NCBI RefSeq assembly: GCF_000717595.1
Contig: NZ_JNZO01000002.1
Coordinates: 324,665-388,664, forward strand
Source: Streptomyces flavochromogenes
GTDB taxonomy: Bacteria; Actinomycetota; Actinomycetes; Streptomycetales; Streptomycetaceae
Direction of reading: 5' to 3'
Length of the DNA stretch: 64,000 nt
This document shows positions 42,707 to 51,398 of the stretch, one piece after another. Each line of letters starts with the position of its first letter. The first letter of the stretch is position 1. Made by a program: the position numbers and the translations under genes. Under the pieces are notes generated by a model that was not told the DNA's origin, did not search any database, and saw only the letters and a program-made list of their open reading frames with translations.

Positions 42707-43057
42707 CGTGTTCCCCCTTGGCCACCGCTCCGTTGGTGGGATCGACCCTAAGGCCTCGCACCGACACTCACAGCGGCGTTTCAGCCCTCGTCCGGACGGA
42801 CGGCACCCGGGCCAGCAGGTCGGCGGTGAGGGCGGGGGCGGGATCGAGGGGCTCGGTGTCTGGCCGGACCCCACCGGCCTGGCGGAGCGGGTACGGCTCG
42901 CCTCCGCCGGCCGCACGCGGGCGGGCGTCGGCAGAGGGATTCGGCCACGCTATATCCCGCATTGATCGTTTGCCTATCCCCGTCCCTTTTCATCAAGTCC
43001 GGGGGGCGCGGAGCCCCTCGACCGACTGCCGGTGATCCGGGGGACAGGAGCTGACGC
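42707..43057. other. 351-bp divergent region between the GmrSD and YcaO-like genes
   Basis: No gene is supported. A small minus frame (42768-42962) lacks an SD. The AT-richer part around 42945-43000 probably holds the promoter for the rightward gene. Confidence 0.5.
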
Positions 43058-44890
43058 ATGCGTCCGCGATGGAGTGACGACGACCGGCCTCGTGACGAGG
43101 TCGCGCCCCAGGGCAGCGTGGACGGCGATGCCTACGTCGACCCGCCGGCCCGGGGGTCGGGGTCCGGACCGGCGCCGGACGGGCGGCTGCTGCTGGCCGG
43201 CGAGGGGCAGGTGCTCCGGGCGCTCGCGGCGGCGGCGGAGCGGGCCGGGTGCCGCGAGGTCCGGGTCCGCCGGACGGGCGGGGGCGACGCGGAGGCGCTC
43301 GGCGGCCTCGCGGAGTGGGAGGAGAGGGAGACGCTCACGGCCGCCGACGCCGTGCTTCACGTCGCGCGTTCGGCAGCCGAGCTGGCGGCCACGGCCGACC
43401 GGTGTGCCGACGCCGGTGCATGGCTGGGGCAGGTCCTGGTCCACGGAGACGAACTGTGGACCGGTCCGCTCGGTCCCGCGGACCGCACCGCGGCGGCCTC
43501 GGCCTGGCGGCGACTGCGCGGTGCTGCGCCGCGGGGCCGGCCGGACGGGCCGGTGGGCGCCGGGCCGGTGGGCGGTGCGGCGGACGGCACCGCCGACGCC
43601 GTGCTCGCCGCCGGGCGGGCGGAATGGATCGCCGACCGGCTCCTGGGTGCCTGGCTGGGCCGCGGCGGCGCGGGGGCGGCGGGTGCCGTGGAAGGGACCG
43701 GAGGCGCGGAAGCGGGGAGAGCGGGAAACGACGCGGCTGCGGGGGCGGGAGAAGCCGGAGGCGCGGGAGCGGCAGGGGCCGGAGGCGTCGCAGGCGGCTG
43801 CGGGCACGCCGGAGAGCCGTACCTCGTGCGTACCGACGTGCGGACGTCGTCCAGCGGTCGTCACCCCGTGGTGCCCCTGCCCCGGCCCGGCCGATCGGCC
43901 ACCCGGGCGGCTACCGAGACGGGGGCGCGGGTCGCGTTCCTCGGGCGGATCGGGGGTGCGGCCGTCGAGCCCGCGCGGCTGCTGGAGCGGATCGACGCCG
44001 TGGCGGACGCCCGGACCGGGCTCCTCGGGCCGGTCCCGGAGGCCACGCCGGGGCCGACGGGCCTGTGGGGGTGCGCGGTCGCGGTGCCCGACCCGTTCGG
44101 GCCGCTGCCCGCCGACGCGCCGGGTGTCACCGTGCGGGGGCACGGGCGGGACGCCCCGAGCGCCCGCCTCGCGGCCCTGCTCGACGCGCTCGCCGCGTAC
44201 GGGACCCTCGCCGCCGCCGCGGACGCCCGGGGCGGTCGCGAGGTCTGGGGCCTGGACCTCGTCACCGACCGGCTGCGCCGGGTCCCCGCGGCCGAGGCGT
44301 ACCCGGCCCCGGTGCCGGGCACGTCGTACCGGCTGCCGACCGGCGCGGCGGCCGGGCTCACCTGGGCGGCCGCGGTGGAGGCCGCTCTGACCGGGCACTG
44401 CGAGGCGCTGGTGATCCACCGGCTCGACCAGCCGGGCGTACGCGTCCCCCGGCTCGCGCTTCCGGACCACGGGGGACCTGACGCACTCCGCGTGCTGCGC
44501 GCGGCGGGTGAGCCCGTCGCCCACGACCTGTCGGCGCTGCTCTCCGTGCCTGCCTGCGCGATCCGGCTCGGGGACGACACCGTCGTCGGCGTCGCCGCCA
44601 CGCGGAGCGAGGCCCTCGCGGCCGCCGCGGAACGCGCCCTGCTCGCCCGGGAGAAGGGCGTCGCGCGCACCGGCGCCGCCCCCTTCGTCCCGACCGTCCC
44701 CTCCGTCACGCCGGACCGGGAGGCGGCCGGAAGGCCGCTGCCGGTGGAGGACGGGGCGCCCGGGCGGGCGGGGCTCGTCGAGGTGCTCCGGGCGCGGGGG
44801 CGCACCCCCGTCGCGGTGCTGCTCGATCATGATCCGCAGGCCGTCCGCCTGCTGCCGTATCTCGTCCATGTGGCGCTGCTGGACGGCTGA
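43058..44890 (+). CDS. Degenerate YcaO-like / TOMM cyclodehydratase-related protein
   Basis: 610 residues. CAGGAG lies seven bases before the ATG. The N-terminal part (LLLAGEGQVLRALAAAAERAG, VLVHGDELWTGPLGP) resembles the ThiF-like leader-binding portion of TOMM proteins but lacks its usual Cys cluster. A low-complexity Gly/Ala/Glu linker spans about 205-250. The C-terminal half follows the YcaO order: VTVRGHGRDAPSARLAALLDALAAY, LPTGAAAGLTWAAAVEAAL and a final VAATRSEALAAAAERALLA. The Glu residues that bind Mg-ATP in active YcaO enzymes are replaced by Asp, Ala, Thr or Gly. It may be an inactive scaffold. No clear precursor peptide was found nearby. Confidence 0.65.
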   Translation: MRPRWSDDDRPRDEVAPQGSVDGDAYVDPPARGSGSGPAPDGRLLLAGEGQVLRALAAAAERAGCREVRVRRTGGGDAEALGGLAEWEERETLTAADAVLHVARSAAELAATADRCADAGAWLGQVLVHGDELWTGPLGPADRTAAASAWRRLRGAAPRGRPDGPVGAGPVGGAADGTADAVLAAGRAEWIADRLLGAWLGRGGAGAAGAVEGTGGAEAGRAGNDAAAGAGEAGGAGAAGAGGVAGGCGHAGEPYLVRTDVRTSSSGRHPVVPLPRPGRSATRAATETGARVAFLGRIGGAAVEPARLLERIDAVADARTGLLGPVPEATPGPTGLWGCAVAVPDPFGPLPADAPGVTVRGHGRDAPSARLAALLDALAAYGTLAAAADARGGREVWGLDLVTDRLRRVPAAEAYPAPVPGTSYRLPTGAAAGLTWAAAVEAALTGHCEALVIHRLDQPGVRVPRLALPDHGGPDALRVLRAAGEPVAHDLSALLSVPACAIRLGDDTVVGVAATRSEALAAAAERALLAREKGVARTGAAPFVPTVPSVTPDREAAGRPLPVEDGAPGRAGLVEVLRARGRTPVAVLLDHDPQAVRLLPYLVHVALLDG

Positions 44891-44993
44891 CGCTCCCTCG
44901 TGCCCGGTTCGTGCCCGATGCCGCACGGGTCCGGAGGAGACATTCCCGGGGGCAGGTGCCGCTTCCGTGCGGCCCGTGTAATGATCTCGTGAT

Positions 44994-45010
44994 CTGACGC
45001 CTGGCGTCAG
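44994..45010. promoter_or_regulatory. Palindrome upstream of the AfsR-like gene
   Basis: CTGACGCCTGGCGTCAG has perfect 8-base arms around one base, extendable to about 11 bases with one mismatch. It lies 52-68 bases before the ATG, after a TGATCT direct repeat in the promoter region. It is a likely operator for autoregulation or another regulator. Confidence 0.6.
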
Positions 45011-45061
45011 GTCACTGTGCGACGGGGGGTCGCGTAGCCGCGAGTGCAGAAGGCAGGATCC

Positions 45062-48000
45062 ATGGGGGGGTCGATTCGGTTCAGCGTGCTCGGAGCCGTG
45101 TCCGTGCACAGGGGCGAGACACCGATCACCATCGGTTCTCCGCAGCAGCAGGCCCTGCTCGTGGCGCTGCTGCTGCGTTCCGGACGGGTCGCCTCCACGC
45201 ACGAACTGATCGCTTCGGTCTGGGGCGAGGAGCCCCCGGGCTCCGCGCTGGCGAGCCTGCGCACCTACGTGTGGCGGCTGCGGCAGCTCCTGGAGGAGGA
45301 CTCCACCGCACCTCGGCTGCTGCTCTCACAGCCCGACGGCTACCGCATGGTGGCGCCGCGGCTCTCGGTGGACCTGCACCGTGCCGAGCAGCTCGCCGCC
45401 GACGCCGGCCGGGCCCGGGCCGGGGGCGACGACGAGGCCTGCGGGCGGCTGCTGACCGAGGCGCTCGGCCTCTGGCAGGGCGCGCCCCTGGCCGGAGTGC
45501 CCGGCCCGTACGCCGAGCAGCAGCGGGCTCGCTTCACCGAGCTGCGGATCGGGCTGGAGGAGGAACGTTTCGCGCATGCGCTGCAGGCGGGCCGGCACGG
45601 CGCGGTCATTCCCGACCTCACCGTGTTCACGCAGGAACATCCGCTCCAGGAGCGGCCGTACGGCTTTCTCATGCGCGCCCTGTACGCCTCCGGGAGGCAG
45701 GCGGACGCACTGGCGGTCTACGCGCGGGCCCGGCGCGTCCTCGCCGAGGAACTCGGCGTCGACCCGGGCCCCGAACTGGCCGCGCTGCACGAACGGGTCC
45801 TCGCCGGCGACCCGCTCCTCGACGTCTCGGTCCGCGGCACCGAGCCGGCCGCGACCGCCCCCGAGGCCCCCCGCGCCCCCCGGAGCCCCGAGCATCCGCA
45901 GCCCTCTCCGGCGCTTCGAACCGCCGAACCCGACGCCGGCCCCGCACCCGACCCCGACTCCGCCGCACCCGCCCTTGGCAGGCCCGCCCAACTCCCCGCC
46001 GACGCCTTCGACTTCACGGGCCGCGCCGAACAGGTCGAGGAGCTGAGCCGGGTCCTCACCGCCCCGGACCGGACCTCGCTTCCGGTCGCGTCCATCAGCG
46101 GCATGGGCGGCCTCGGCAAGACCACCCTCGCCCTGCGGGTCGCCCACCGGATCAAGCACGAGTTCCCCGACGGGCAGCTCTACGTCGATCTGCGCGGCAG
46201 CGGCCTCGAACCCGCCGACCCGTCCGCCGTCCTCGGCAGCATGCTCGCCGCGATGGGCGTGCCGCCGCACGCGCTCCCGGCCATGACCGACGACCGCGCC
46301 CGGCTCCTGCGCACCCTGCTCGACGGCCGGCGCATGCTGCTGCTCCTCGACAACGCCCGGGACCCCGCCCAGGTGGGCCCGCTGCTGCCCGGCTCGGCCG
46401 ACTGCGCCGTGATCGTCACCAGCCGGACCCGGCTCGTCGGCATCCCCAGCGCGGTCACCGCCGTGGCTCTGGAAGCCTTCGCGACCGACGAGGCGATCGA
46501 GCTGCTCACCGCGATCGTCGGCGCCGATCGCGTGGCGGCGGAGCCCGCCGCCGCGACCGATCTGGTGACCGCGTGCGGACACCTCCCGCTCGCCGTCCGG
46601 ATCGTGGCCGCCCGCCTCGCCGCCCGGCCGCGCTGGCAGATCGAGACCATGACCCGTCGACTCGCCGACGAGCGCCGCCGCATCGGCGAGCTGCGCGCCG
46701 GAGACCTGGCCGTCGCGGCCACCTTCGAACTCGGCTACCGCCAGCTCCCGCAGGAGCAGGCGTGCGTCTTCCGGCTCCTCGCCCCGGTGGCCCGGCCCAG
46801 CATCGGACTGGACGTGGCCGCCGCGGCCCTCGGCCTCGACGCCTACGACACCGAGGAGATCCTCGAGTCCCTGGTCGACGCGGCCATGCTGGAGGCCCCG
46901 CAGCCCGGGAGGTACCGCTACCACGACCTCGTCTGGGCCTTCGCCCTCCAGCTCGGCGTGCCGCCCGGCGACGGCGGGGGCGAGGCCGGCATCCCCGTGC
47001 TGCCGCCGCTCCTCGACCACCTGCTGGCCGCCGGGCGCGCCGCGTTCCAGTGCATGGTGCCCGGCAACCCGGACGGGATCTTCCTCACCCCCGGATCCAC
47101 GCCCGCGCCGCACTTCGCCGGGCTGGCGGAGGCCCGCGGCTGGGTGGCCGCCGAGTTCGAATGCCTCACCAACGCGTTAATGCTGGCCGCCCGCAGCCCC
47201 GCCGGGGCGGCCCCGCGGATCCTGCGCGTCGCCGCCGACCTGCTCATCGCCCTCACCCCCTTCGGGAAGGACATCCCGTACGGGCAGCTCGCCGCCGCCG
47301 CGCAGGCGCTGGCCGAGACGGCCGCGCAGCGCGGCGACGACCACGTCGCCGGGCGGGCCCGCTTCGTCTGCGGGAACGCCGCTCTGCAGAGCGCCCGGCT
47401 CGCCGAGGCCGAGCTGTTCACCCGGCTCGCGGCGGAGGCCTGCGAGCGGGTCGGCGACCGGGTGATCCTCCGTCAGACGCTCAATGACCGTGGCCTGATA
47501 GCGCAGTTCCAGCACCACTACGAGGACGCGGTGCACTACTACGACCAGGCGATCGAGCTGGCGAAACAGCTCGGGCACCGCTCGGGAGAACTGGTGACGC
47601 GGCTCAACGCGGCGCAGGCCCGGCTGTGCGGTGGCCGCGCCGAGGAGGCGCTCGTCGCCTGCGCCGAGGCGCTGGTCGCGCTGCGGGAGGTCGAGGATCA
47701 CCACGGCGCCGCCTACGCGCTCTACGTGCAGGCGATGGCCCTGCACGAACTCGGTCGGTACGACGAGGCGGTCGAGAGCCATGCCCGGTGCCTCGACCTG
47801 TGCGCGACCTGGCAGATCCGCGGACAGGAGTCGCAGGCGCGCCACCGGCTGGCCGAGACCCTGCGGATCACGGGCCGCCGGGAGGAGGCCCTCAAGGAGG
47901 CGAGCCGCGCGCTGGTGCTGTGCGAGCAGCGCGGCGCGGCACGCGACCAGGGGCTCGCCCTCCTGGTGCTCGGACGTACCCTCGCCGACCTCGGCGACAC

Positions 48001-48112
48001 CGGGGCCGCGGAGGCCAGGGCCCGGCAGGCCCACACGCTGTTCACCCGGCTCGGGCTGCCCGACGCCGACCACGCGGCCGCCCTCCTCGCAGCCCTCGGC
48101 GAAGCGCTGTGA
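45062..48112 (+). CDS. AfsR/SARP-family regulator with NB-ARC and TPR domains
   Basis: 1016 residues. The OmpR-like winged HTH (about 5-95) is followed by a bacterial transcriptional activation domain (about 100-245). After a Pro/Ala-rich linker comes an NB-ARC ATPase (P-loop GMGGLGKTT near 347-355), and then C-terminal TPRs (DAVHYYDQAIELAKQLGHRSGE and later repeats). This is the AfsR layout; such proteins activate antibiotic genes. The ATG at 45062 has AAGGCAGG upstream; a GTG at 45044 is an alternative. It is followed by a small exportable peptide gene and a second SARP. Confidence 0.92.
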   Translation: MGGSIRFSVLGAVSVHRGETPITIGSPQQQALLVALLLRSGRVASTHELIASVWGEEPPGSALASLRTYVWRLRQLLEEDSTAPRLLLSQPDGYRMVAPRLSVDLHRAEQLAADAGRARAGGDDEACGRLLTEALGLWQGAPLAGVPGPYAEQQRARFTELRIGLEEERFAHALQAGRHGAVIPDLTVFTQEHPLQERPYGFLMRALYASGRQADALAVYARARRVLAEELGVDPGPELAALHERVLAGDPLLDVSVRGTEPAATAPEAPRAPRSPEHPQPSPALRTAEPDAGPAPDPDSAAPALGRPAQLPADAFDFTGRAEQVEELSRVLTAPDRTSLPVASISGMGGLGKTTLALRVAHRIKHEFPDGQLYVDLRGSGLEPADPSAVLGSMLAAMGVPPHALPAMTDDRARLLRTLLDGRRMLLLLDNARDPAQVGPLLPGSADCAVIVTSRTRLVGIPSAVTAVALEAFATDEAIELLTAIVGADRVAAEPAAATDLVTACGHLPLAVRIVAARLAARPRWQIETMTRRLADERRRIGELRAGDLAVAATFELGYRQLPQEQACVFRLLAPVARPSIGLDVAAAALGLDAYDTEEILESLVDAAMLEAPQPGRYRYHDLVWAFALQLGVPPGDGGGEAGIPVLPPLLDHLLAAGRAAFQCMVPGNPDGIFLTPGSTPAPHFAGLAEARGWVAAEFECLTNALMLAARSPAGAAPRILRVAADLLIALTPFGKDIPYGQLAAAAQALAETAAQRGDDHVAGRARFVCGNAALQSARLAEAELFTRLAAEACERVGDRVILRQTLNDRGLIAQFQHHYEDAVHYYDQAIELAKQLGHRSGELVTRLNAAQARLCGGRAEEALVACAEALVALREVEDHHGAAYALYVQAMALHELGRYDEAVESHARCLDLCATWQIRGQESQARHRLAETLRITGRREEALKEASRALVLCEQRGAARDQGLALLVLGRTLADLGDTGAAEARARQAHTLFTRLGLPDADHAAALLAALGEAL

Positions 48113-48142
48113 AGCCGCCTCCCGCCTCCGTCAGGAGTGATA

Positions 48143-48178
48143 TATCCGCAGGTCAGAGCAGATATCCAGGATCTATCC
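48143..48178 (+). promoter_or_regulatory. Repeated TATCC boxes upstream of the small peptide gene
   Basis: TATCC occurs at 48143, 48163 and 48174; the last two are 11 bases apart in direct orientation (ATATCCAG, CTATCCAG). SARPs bind direct repeats with 11-bp (or 22-bp) periodicity, so this is a candidate site for either neighbouring SARP. Confidence 0.45.
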
Positions 48179-48247
48179 AGCGTAGATCGACAGGGGGCAG
48201 AGTCTGACCCGGCAACCCGAACGACGAGCGAACGGAAGACCGAGCAC

Positions 48248-48439
48248 ATGCGAGCGATCACCTCCACCCCCCACACCTCCCACGCCCTGCGCACCGTCTG
48301 TGTCGCGGTCGCCGCGATGATCGGCCTCTCGCTCCTGGCCGTCGTCGAGCAGCAGCACACGGCGTCCGTGCCGAGCACCGTCGTGGCCGACGGCCCGATC
48401 GTCGCCGAGCCCCACGAGGAGTGGGACAGCCGCGGCTGA
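48248..48439 (+). CDS. 63-residue exportable or membrane-anchored peptide
   Basis: 63 residues. A single hydrophobic segment (about 15-33, LRTVCVAVAAMIGLSLLAVV) follows a short N-terminus, and the tail is hydrophilic and acidic, ending AEPHEEWDSRG. It is not recognised. Position right after an AfsR-like gene recalls afsS, the small gene behind afsR in S. coelicolor, but the sequence pattern differs. It could also be a precursor of a secreted signal sensed by the TPR or NB-ARC regulators beside it. No strong SD was identified. Confidence 0.6.
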   Translation: MRAITSTPHTSHALRTVCVAVAAMIGLSLLAVVEQQHTASVPSTVVADGPIVAEPHEEWDSRG

Positions 48440-48510
48440 CCACGCCTGGCGCGGTCCGTCGCAGACGACGGGACGGACGGCGAAACGAACGACCATGCCA
48501 TGGGGGAGTC

Positions 48511-50574
48511 ATGACGGGTGGTAGTCCGGCGACGGCGTTGGCTGAACGAGACGTCGCCACCTTGGTCCGCGCCGCGCGGACCCGCAACGGGGTCAGTCAG
48601 CGGGACCTCGCCGAGAAGTCCGGGATAGGTCTGCGGACGCTCCGCGAGATCGAACGGGGCCGGGTCCGCGCCCCGAGATCCGGATCGCTGCGCAGAATCG
48701 CCGAAGCCCTGCACGAACCCGCGCTGCTCGCGCAGGTCGGTGCCACGGCCGGCGCCGAAGGAGACATCCCGGAGGACGCCCCGCTGGTCCTGAGGATCCT
48801 CGGCAGGCTCTCCGCCACGCGCGGCGCCGCCGAACTGCTCACCGGAACGCCCAAGCAGCGGACGCTGCTCGGACTGCTCGCGCTCCAGGCCCATCAGGTG
48901 GTCGAACGCGACGAGATCATCGAGGTCCTGTGGGACGGCGAACTTCCGGACACGTTCGGCCAGTTGATCCACACCTACATCTCCCGCATCCGACTGATGC
49001 TGGAGGCGCACACCCTCCCCGGCACCGGCCGGACCGCGGTCCTGCGGCGCGGCGGCGGTTACGAGCTCCGTATCGAGGGGGACAGCCGGCTCGACATCCT
49101 GGAGTTCGGCCGGCTGACGCACGAGGCCGCGCGGGCCCGCGCAGGCGACGACCCGGTACACGAACAGGCTCTGCTCGCCGAGGCGTTGCGCCTCTGGCGC
49201 GGACAGCTCCTGGAAGGCGCCCCGCCACGGCTGGCAGGTCATACCGCCGCCGTCGAGCACGCCCGCCTGCGCGTCGCCTCCGCGCTGCGCCTCGCCGATC
49301 TCGCCCTCGCCCGCGGACAGTACGAGGAGGTGCTCGCCCAGCTCGGGCCGATCGCCCGGCACGAGGTGCTGCACGAGGGCCTGCACGCCCGGCTGCTCTC
49401 CGCGCTCGCCGGTTCCGGCCGCCGGGCGGAGGCGCTGGAGCTGTTCGCCGCGGTCGACCGCAGGCTCCGCGTCGAGAGCGGCATCGAGCCCGGCACCGAA
49501 CTCCGCGAGGCCCAGATGGCCGTCCTGGGGGACGACGCCCGGACCGCGACGGCGATGGCGGCGCCCCCCGCCGGCCGGGCCGACGCGCTGCGCTCCGTCC
49601 AGCTTCCGCAGAGCGTCGGGGACTTCGTGGGCCGCGTCGAGCACTTCCAGGTCCGGCAGTACCTGACCGGGCAGGGGCCGCTGGCCGCGTTCGGTGCGGC
49701 CCCGGTCGCCGCGCTCCACGGGCCCGTCGGTGTCGGCAAGTCCGCCCTGACCGTCCAGATCGCCGCGGCCGTCGCCCGCCACTTCCCCGACGGCGTCCTG
49801 CACGCCCGGCTGCGCACCGGCGCGCCCGACGAGGTCCGCACCGCGCTGCGCGGCTTCGCCCGGGCGCTGGGCGTGCCGACGGCCGGGCTTCCCGCCGGGC
49901 TGCCCGAACTCGCGGCGCTATACCAGGAGTCCGTCGCCGGCCGCCGGGTCCTCGTGGTCGTCGACGACGCGCCAGGGGAGCGTGCCGTCCGCCCGTTGCT
50001 GCCGTCCGGCCCCGGCGGCGCCGCGCTCCTGGCCGGCCGGAACCCGCTGTCCGGCCTGGAGGGCGCCCAGCACTTCCGCGTCGAGCGCTTCACCGCCGAC
50101 CAGTCCGTCTCCCTGCTCGCCCGGATCGCCGGCGAGCGGCGGGTGCTCGCCGAACGGACGGCGGCCGAGACCGTCGCCGAGCTGTGCGACGGGATCCCGC
50201 TGGCCGTGCGGATCGCGGGGATGCGGCTCGCCGCCCGCCCGCACTGGACCCTCGCCCGGCTGGCGGACCGGCTGGCCGACGAGGAGCGGCGGCTCTCGGA
50301 GCTGGTCGCCGGCGACCTCTCCGTACGGGAACGGCTGACCTCCGCGTACGAGGGCCTGGATCCCGTGCTCCGCGACGCCGTGCGCGCCCTCGCCCGGTCC
50401 GCGGACCGGGCGTTCACCCCCGCCGACGCGGCCGCCGTGCTGCGCTGCGGCGGACGCCAGGCGGAGGACCTCCTGGAGCGGCTGGTCGACCACCAGCTGC
50501 TCGAACCCCCGGCGGGGGCCTGCGAGGGGTACGCGTTTCCGCCCCTCGTACGCCTCCACGCCCGGGAACAGTGA
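48511..50574 (+). CDS. XRE-HTH / SARP / NB-ARC fusion regulator
   Basis: 687 residues. It begins with a Cro/C1-type HTH (about 12-68, NGVSQRDLAEKSGIGLRTLREIERG), then a SARP winged HTH (about 90-175), a BTAD domain (about 178-320) and an NB-ARC core (P-loop GPVGVGKSALT near 405-415). It stops after the NB-ARC helical part, with no TPRs, unlike the AfsR-like neighbour. Two DNA-binding domains in one protein are unusual but known in actinobacteria. GGGGGAG precedes the ATG. It probably controls this gene group. Confidence 0.88.
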   Translation: MTGGSPATALAERDVATLVRAARTRNGVSQRDLAEKSGIGLRTLREIERGRVRAPRSGSLRRIAEALHEPALLAQVGATAGAEGDIPEDAPLVLRILGRLSATRGAAELLTGTPKQRTLLGLLALQAHQVVERDEIIEVLWDGELPDTFGQLIHTYISRIRLMLEAHTLPGTGRTAVLRRGGGYELRIEGDSRLDILEFGRLTHEAARARAGDDPVHEQALLAEALRLWRGQLLEGAPPRLAGHTAAVEHARLRVASALRLADLALARGQYEEVLAQLGPIARHEVLHEGLHARLLSALAGSGRRAEALELFAAVDRRLRVESGIEPGTELREAQMAVLGDDARTATAMAAPPAGRADALRSVQLPQSVGDFVGRVEHFQVRQYLTGQGPLAAFGAAPVAALHGPVGVGKSALTVQIAAAVARHFPDGVLHARLRTGAPDEVRTALRGFARALGVPTAGLPAGLPELAALYQESVAGRRVLVVVDDAPGERAVRPLLPSGPGGAALLAGRNPLSGLEGAQHFRVERFTADQSVSLLARIAGERRVLAERTAAETVAELCDGIPLAVRIAGMRLAARPHWTLARLADRLADEERRLSELVAGDLSVRERLTSAYEGLDPVLRDAVRALARSADRAFTPADAAAVLRCGGRQAEDLLERLVDHQLLEPPAGACEGYAFPPLVRLHAREQ

Positions 50575-50578
50575 ACGG

Positions 50579-50623
50579 CGTGAGGGGACGGTCGTCGATG
50601 CCCACCGTCCCCGTCCCCTCACG
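50579..50623. terminator. Bidirectional terminator between the regulator and ABC-2 permease genes
   Basis: A perfect 13-bp inverted repeat (arms 50579-50591 and 50611-50623) with a 19-base loop lies between two convergent genes. Confidence 0.75.
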
Positions 50624-50646
50624 CGACCCTCATGGCGGCGTGGCGC

Positions 50647-51396
50647 TCACGCGTCGCGGGTGCGGAGCGTCAGCCAGCCGCCGACCGCCGCCGCGGCCGC
50701 CCACACCGCCATGACCAGCACCCCGGCCATGGGGCTGTAGGGCGCGGCGACGGCGGGGTCGAGCCGCAGCCCGTACTGGCCGGCCCGGTCCGGCAGGTAC
50801 CAGGCCAGCTCCTTCAGACCGGGGATCTCGGCCAGCACGGGGGAGACCAGGAACAGCACCGGAACCAGGACGCCCATGGAGAGCATCAGACTGCGCAGCA
50901 TCGCCGTGAACCCCATGCACATGACCGCGAGCAGCGGGAAGTACAGGGCGCCCACCGCGATCGCCCGCACCGTCCCCGCGTCGCCGAACGCCATGCCGTG
51001 CTCGCCGAGCAGACGCTGCGAGAGGAAGAACGTGCCCAGAGAGGCGACCACGCCGGCCACCAGGGCCAGCACCGCTCCGACGGCGAGCTTGGCCGTGTAC
51101 ATCAGACCGCGCCGGGGCACCGCCGCCAGCGAGACCCGGATCGCGCCGTGCTGGTACTCGTTGCCGACCACCAGGACGGCGAAGACGATCACGACGACAT
51201 GGGCGAAGAGGATGCCGTAGTAGCCGAGCTGCACCGGGTCGAAACCGGGGCCGTCCGCCTCCTCGGGGCCGACCGTCCCCGTGACACCGGCACCGATGCC
51301 GACCAGCAGGGCCGCGGCCAGCGGCAGCGACCACAGGACCGGACGCACCGAGCGGATCTTCGTCCACTCCGAGCGGAGCACCGCGTTGACAGACAT
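50647..51396 (-). CDS. ABC-2 type transporter permease
   Basis: 249 residues with about six predicted membrane helices. The opening MSVNAVLRSEWTKIRSVRPVLW and the GNEYQHGAIRVSLAAVPRR motif are typical of Streptomyces ABC-2 exporters of the antibiotic-resistance type. It starts two bases after the stop of the ATPase gene and forms the exporter with it. The cargo is unknown. Confidence 0.88.
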   Translation of the reverse strand: MSVNAVLRSEWTKIRSVRPVLWSLPLAAALLVGIGAGVTGTVGPEEADGPGFDPVQLGYYGILFAHVVVIVFAVLVVGNEYQHGAIRVSLAAVPRRGLMYTAKLAVGAVLALVAGVVASLGTFFLSQRLLGEHGMAFGDAGTVRAIAVGALYFPLLAVMCMGFTAMLRSLMLSMGVLVPVLFLVSPVLAEIPGLKELAWYLPDRAGQYGLRLDPAVAAPYSPMAGVLVMAVWAAAAAVGGWLTLRTRDA

Positions 51397-51398
51397 CG

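Noticed and set aside
42768..42962. Small 64-residue minus-strand frame between the GmrSD and YcaO-like genes
   Set aside because: No SD, no recognisable domain, and it lies in what should be promoter DNA. It cannot be excluded but is not supported.
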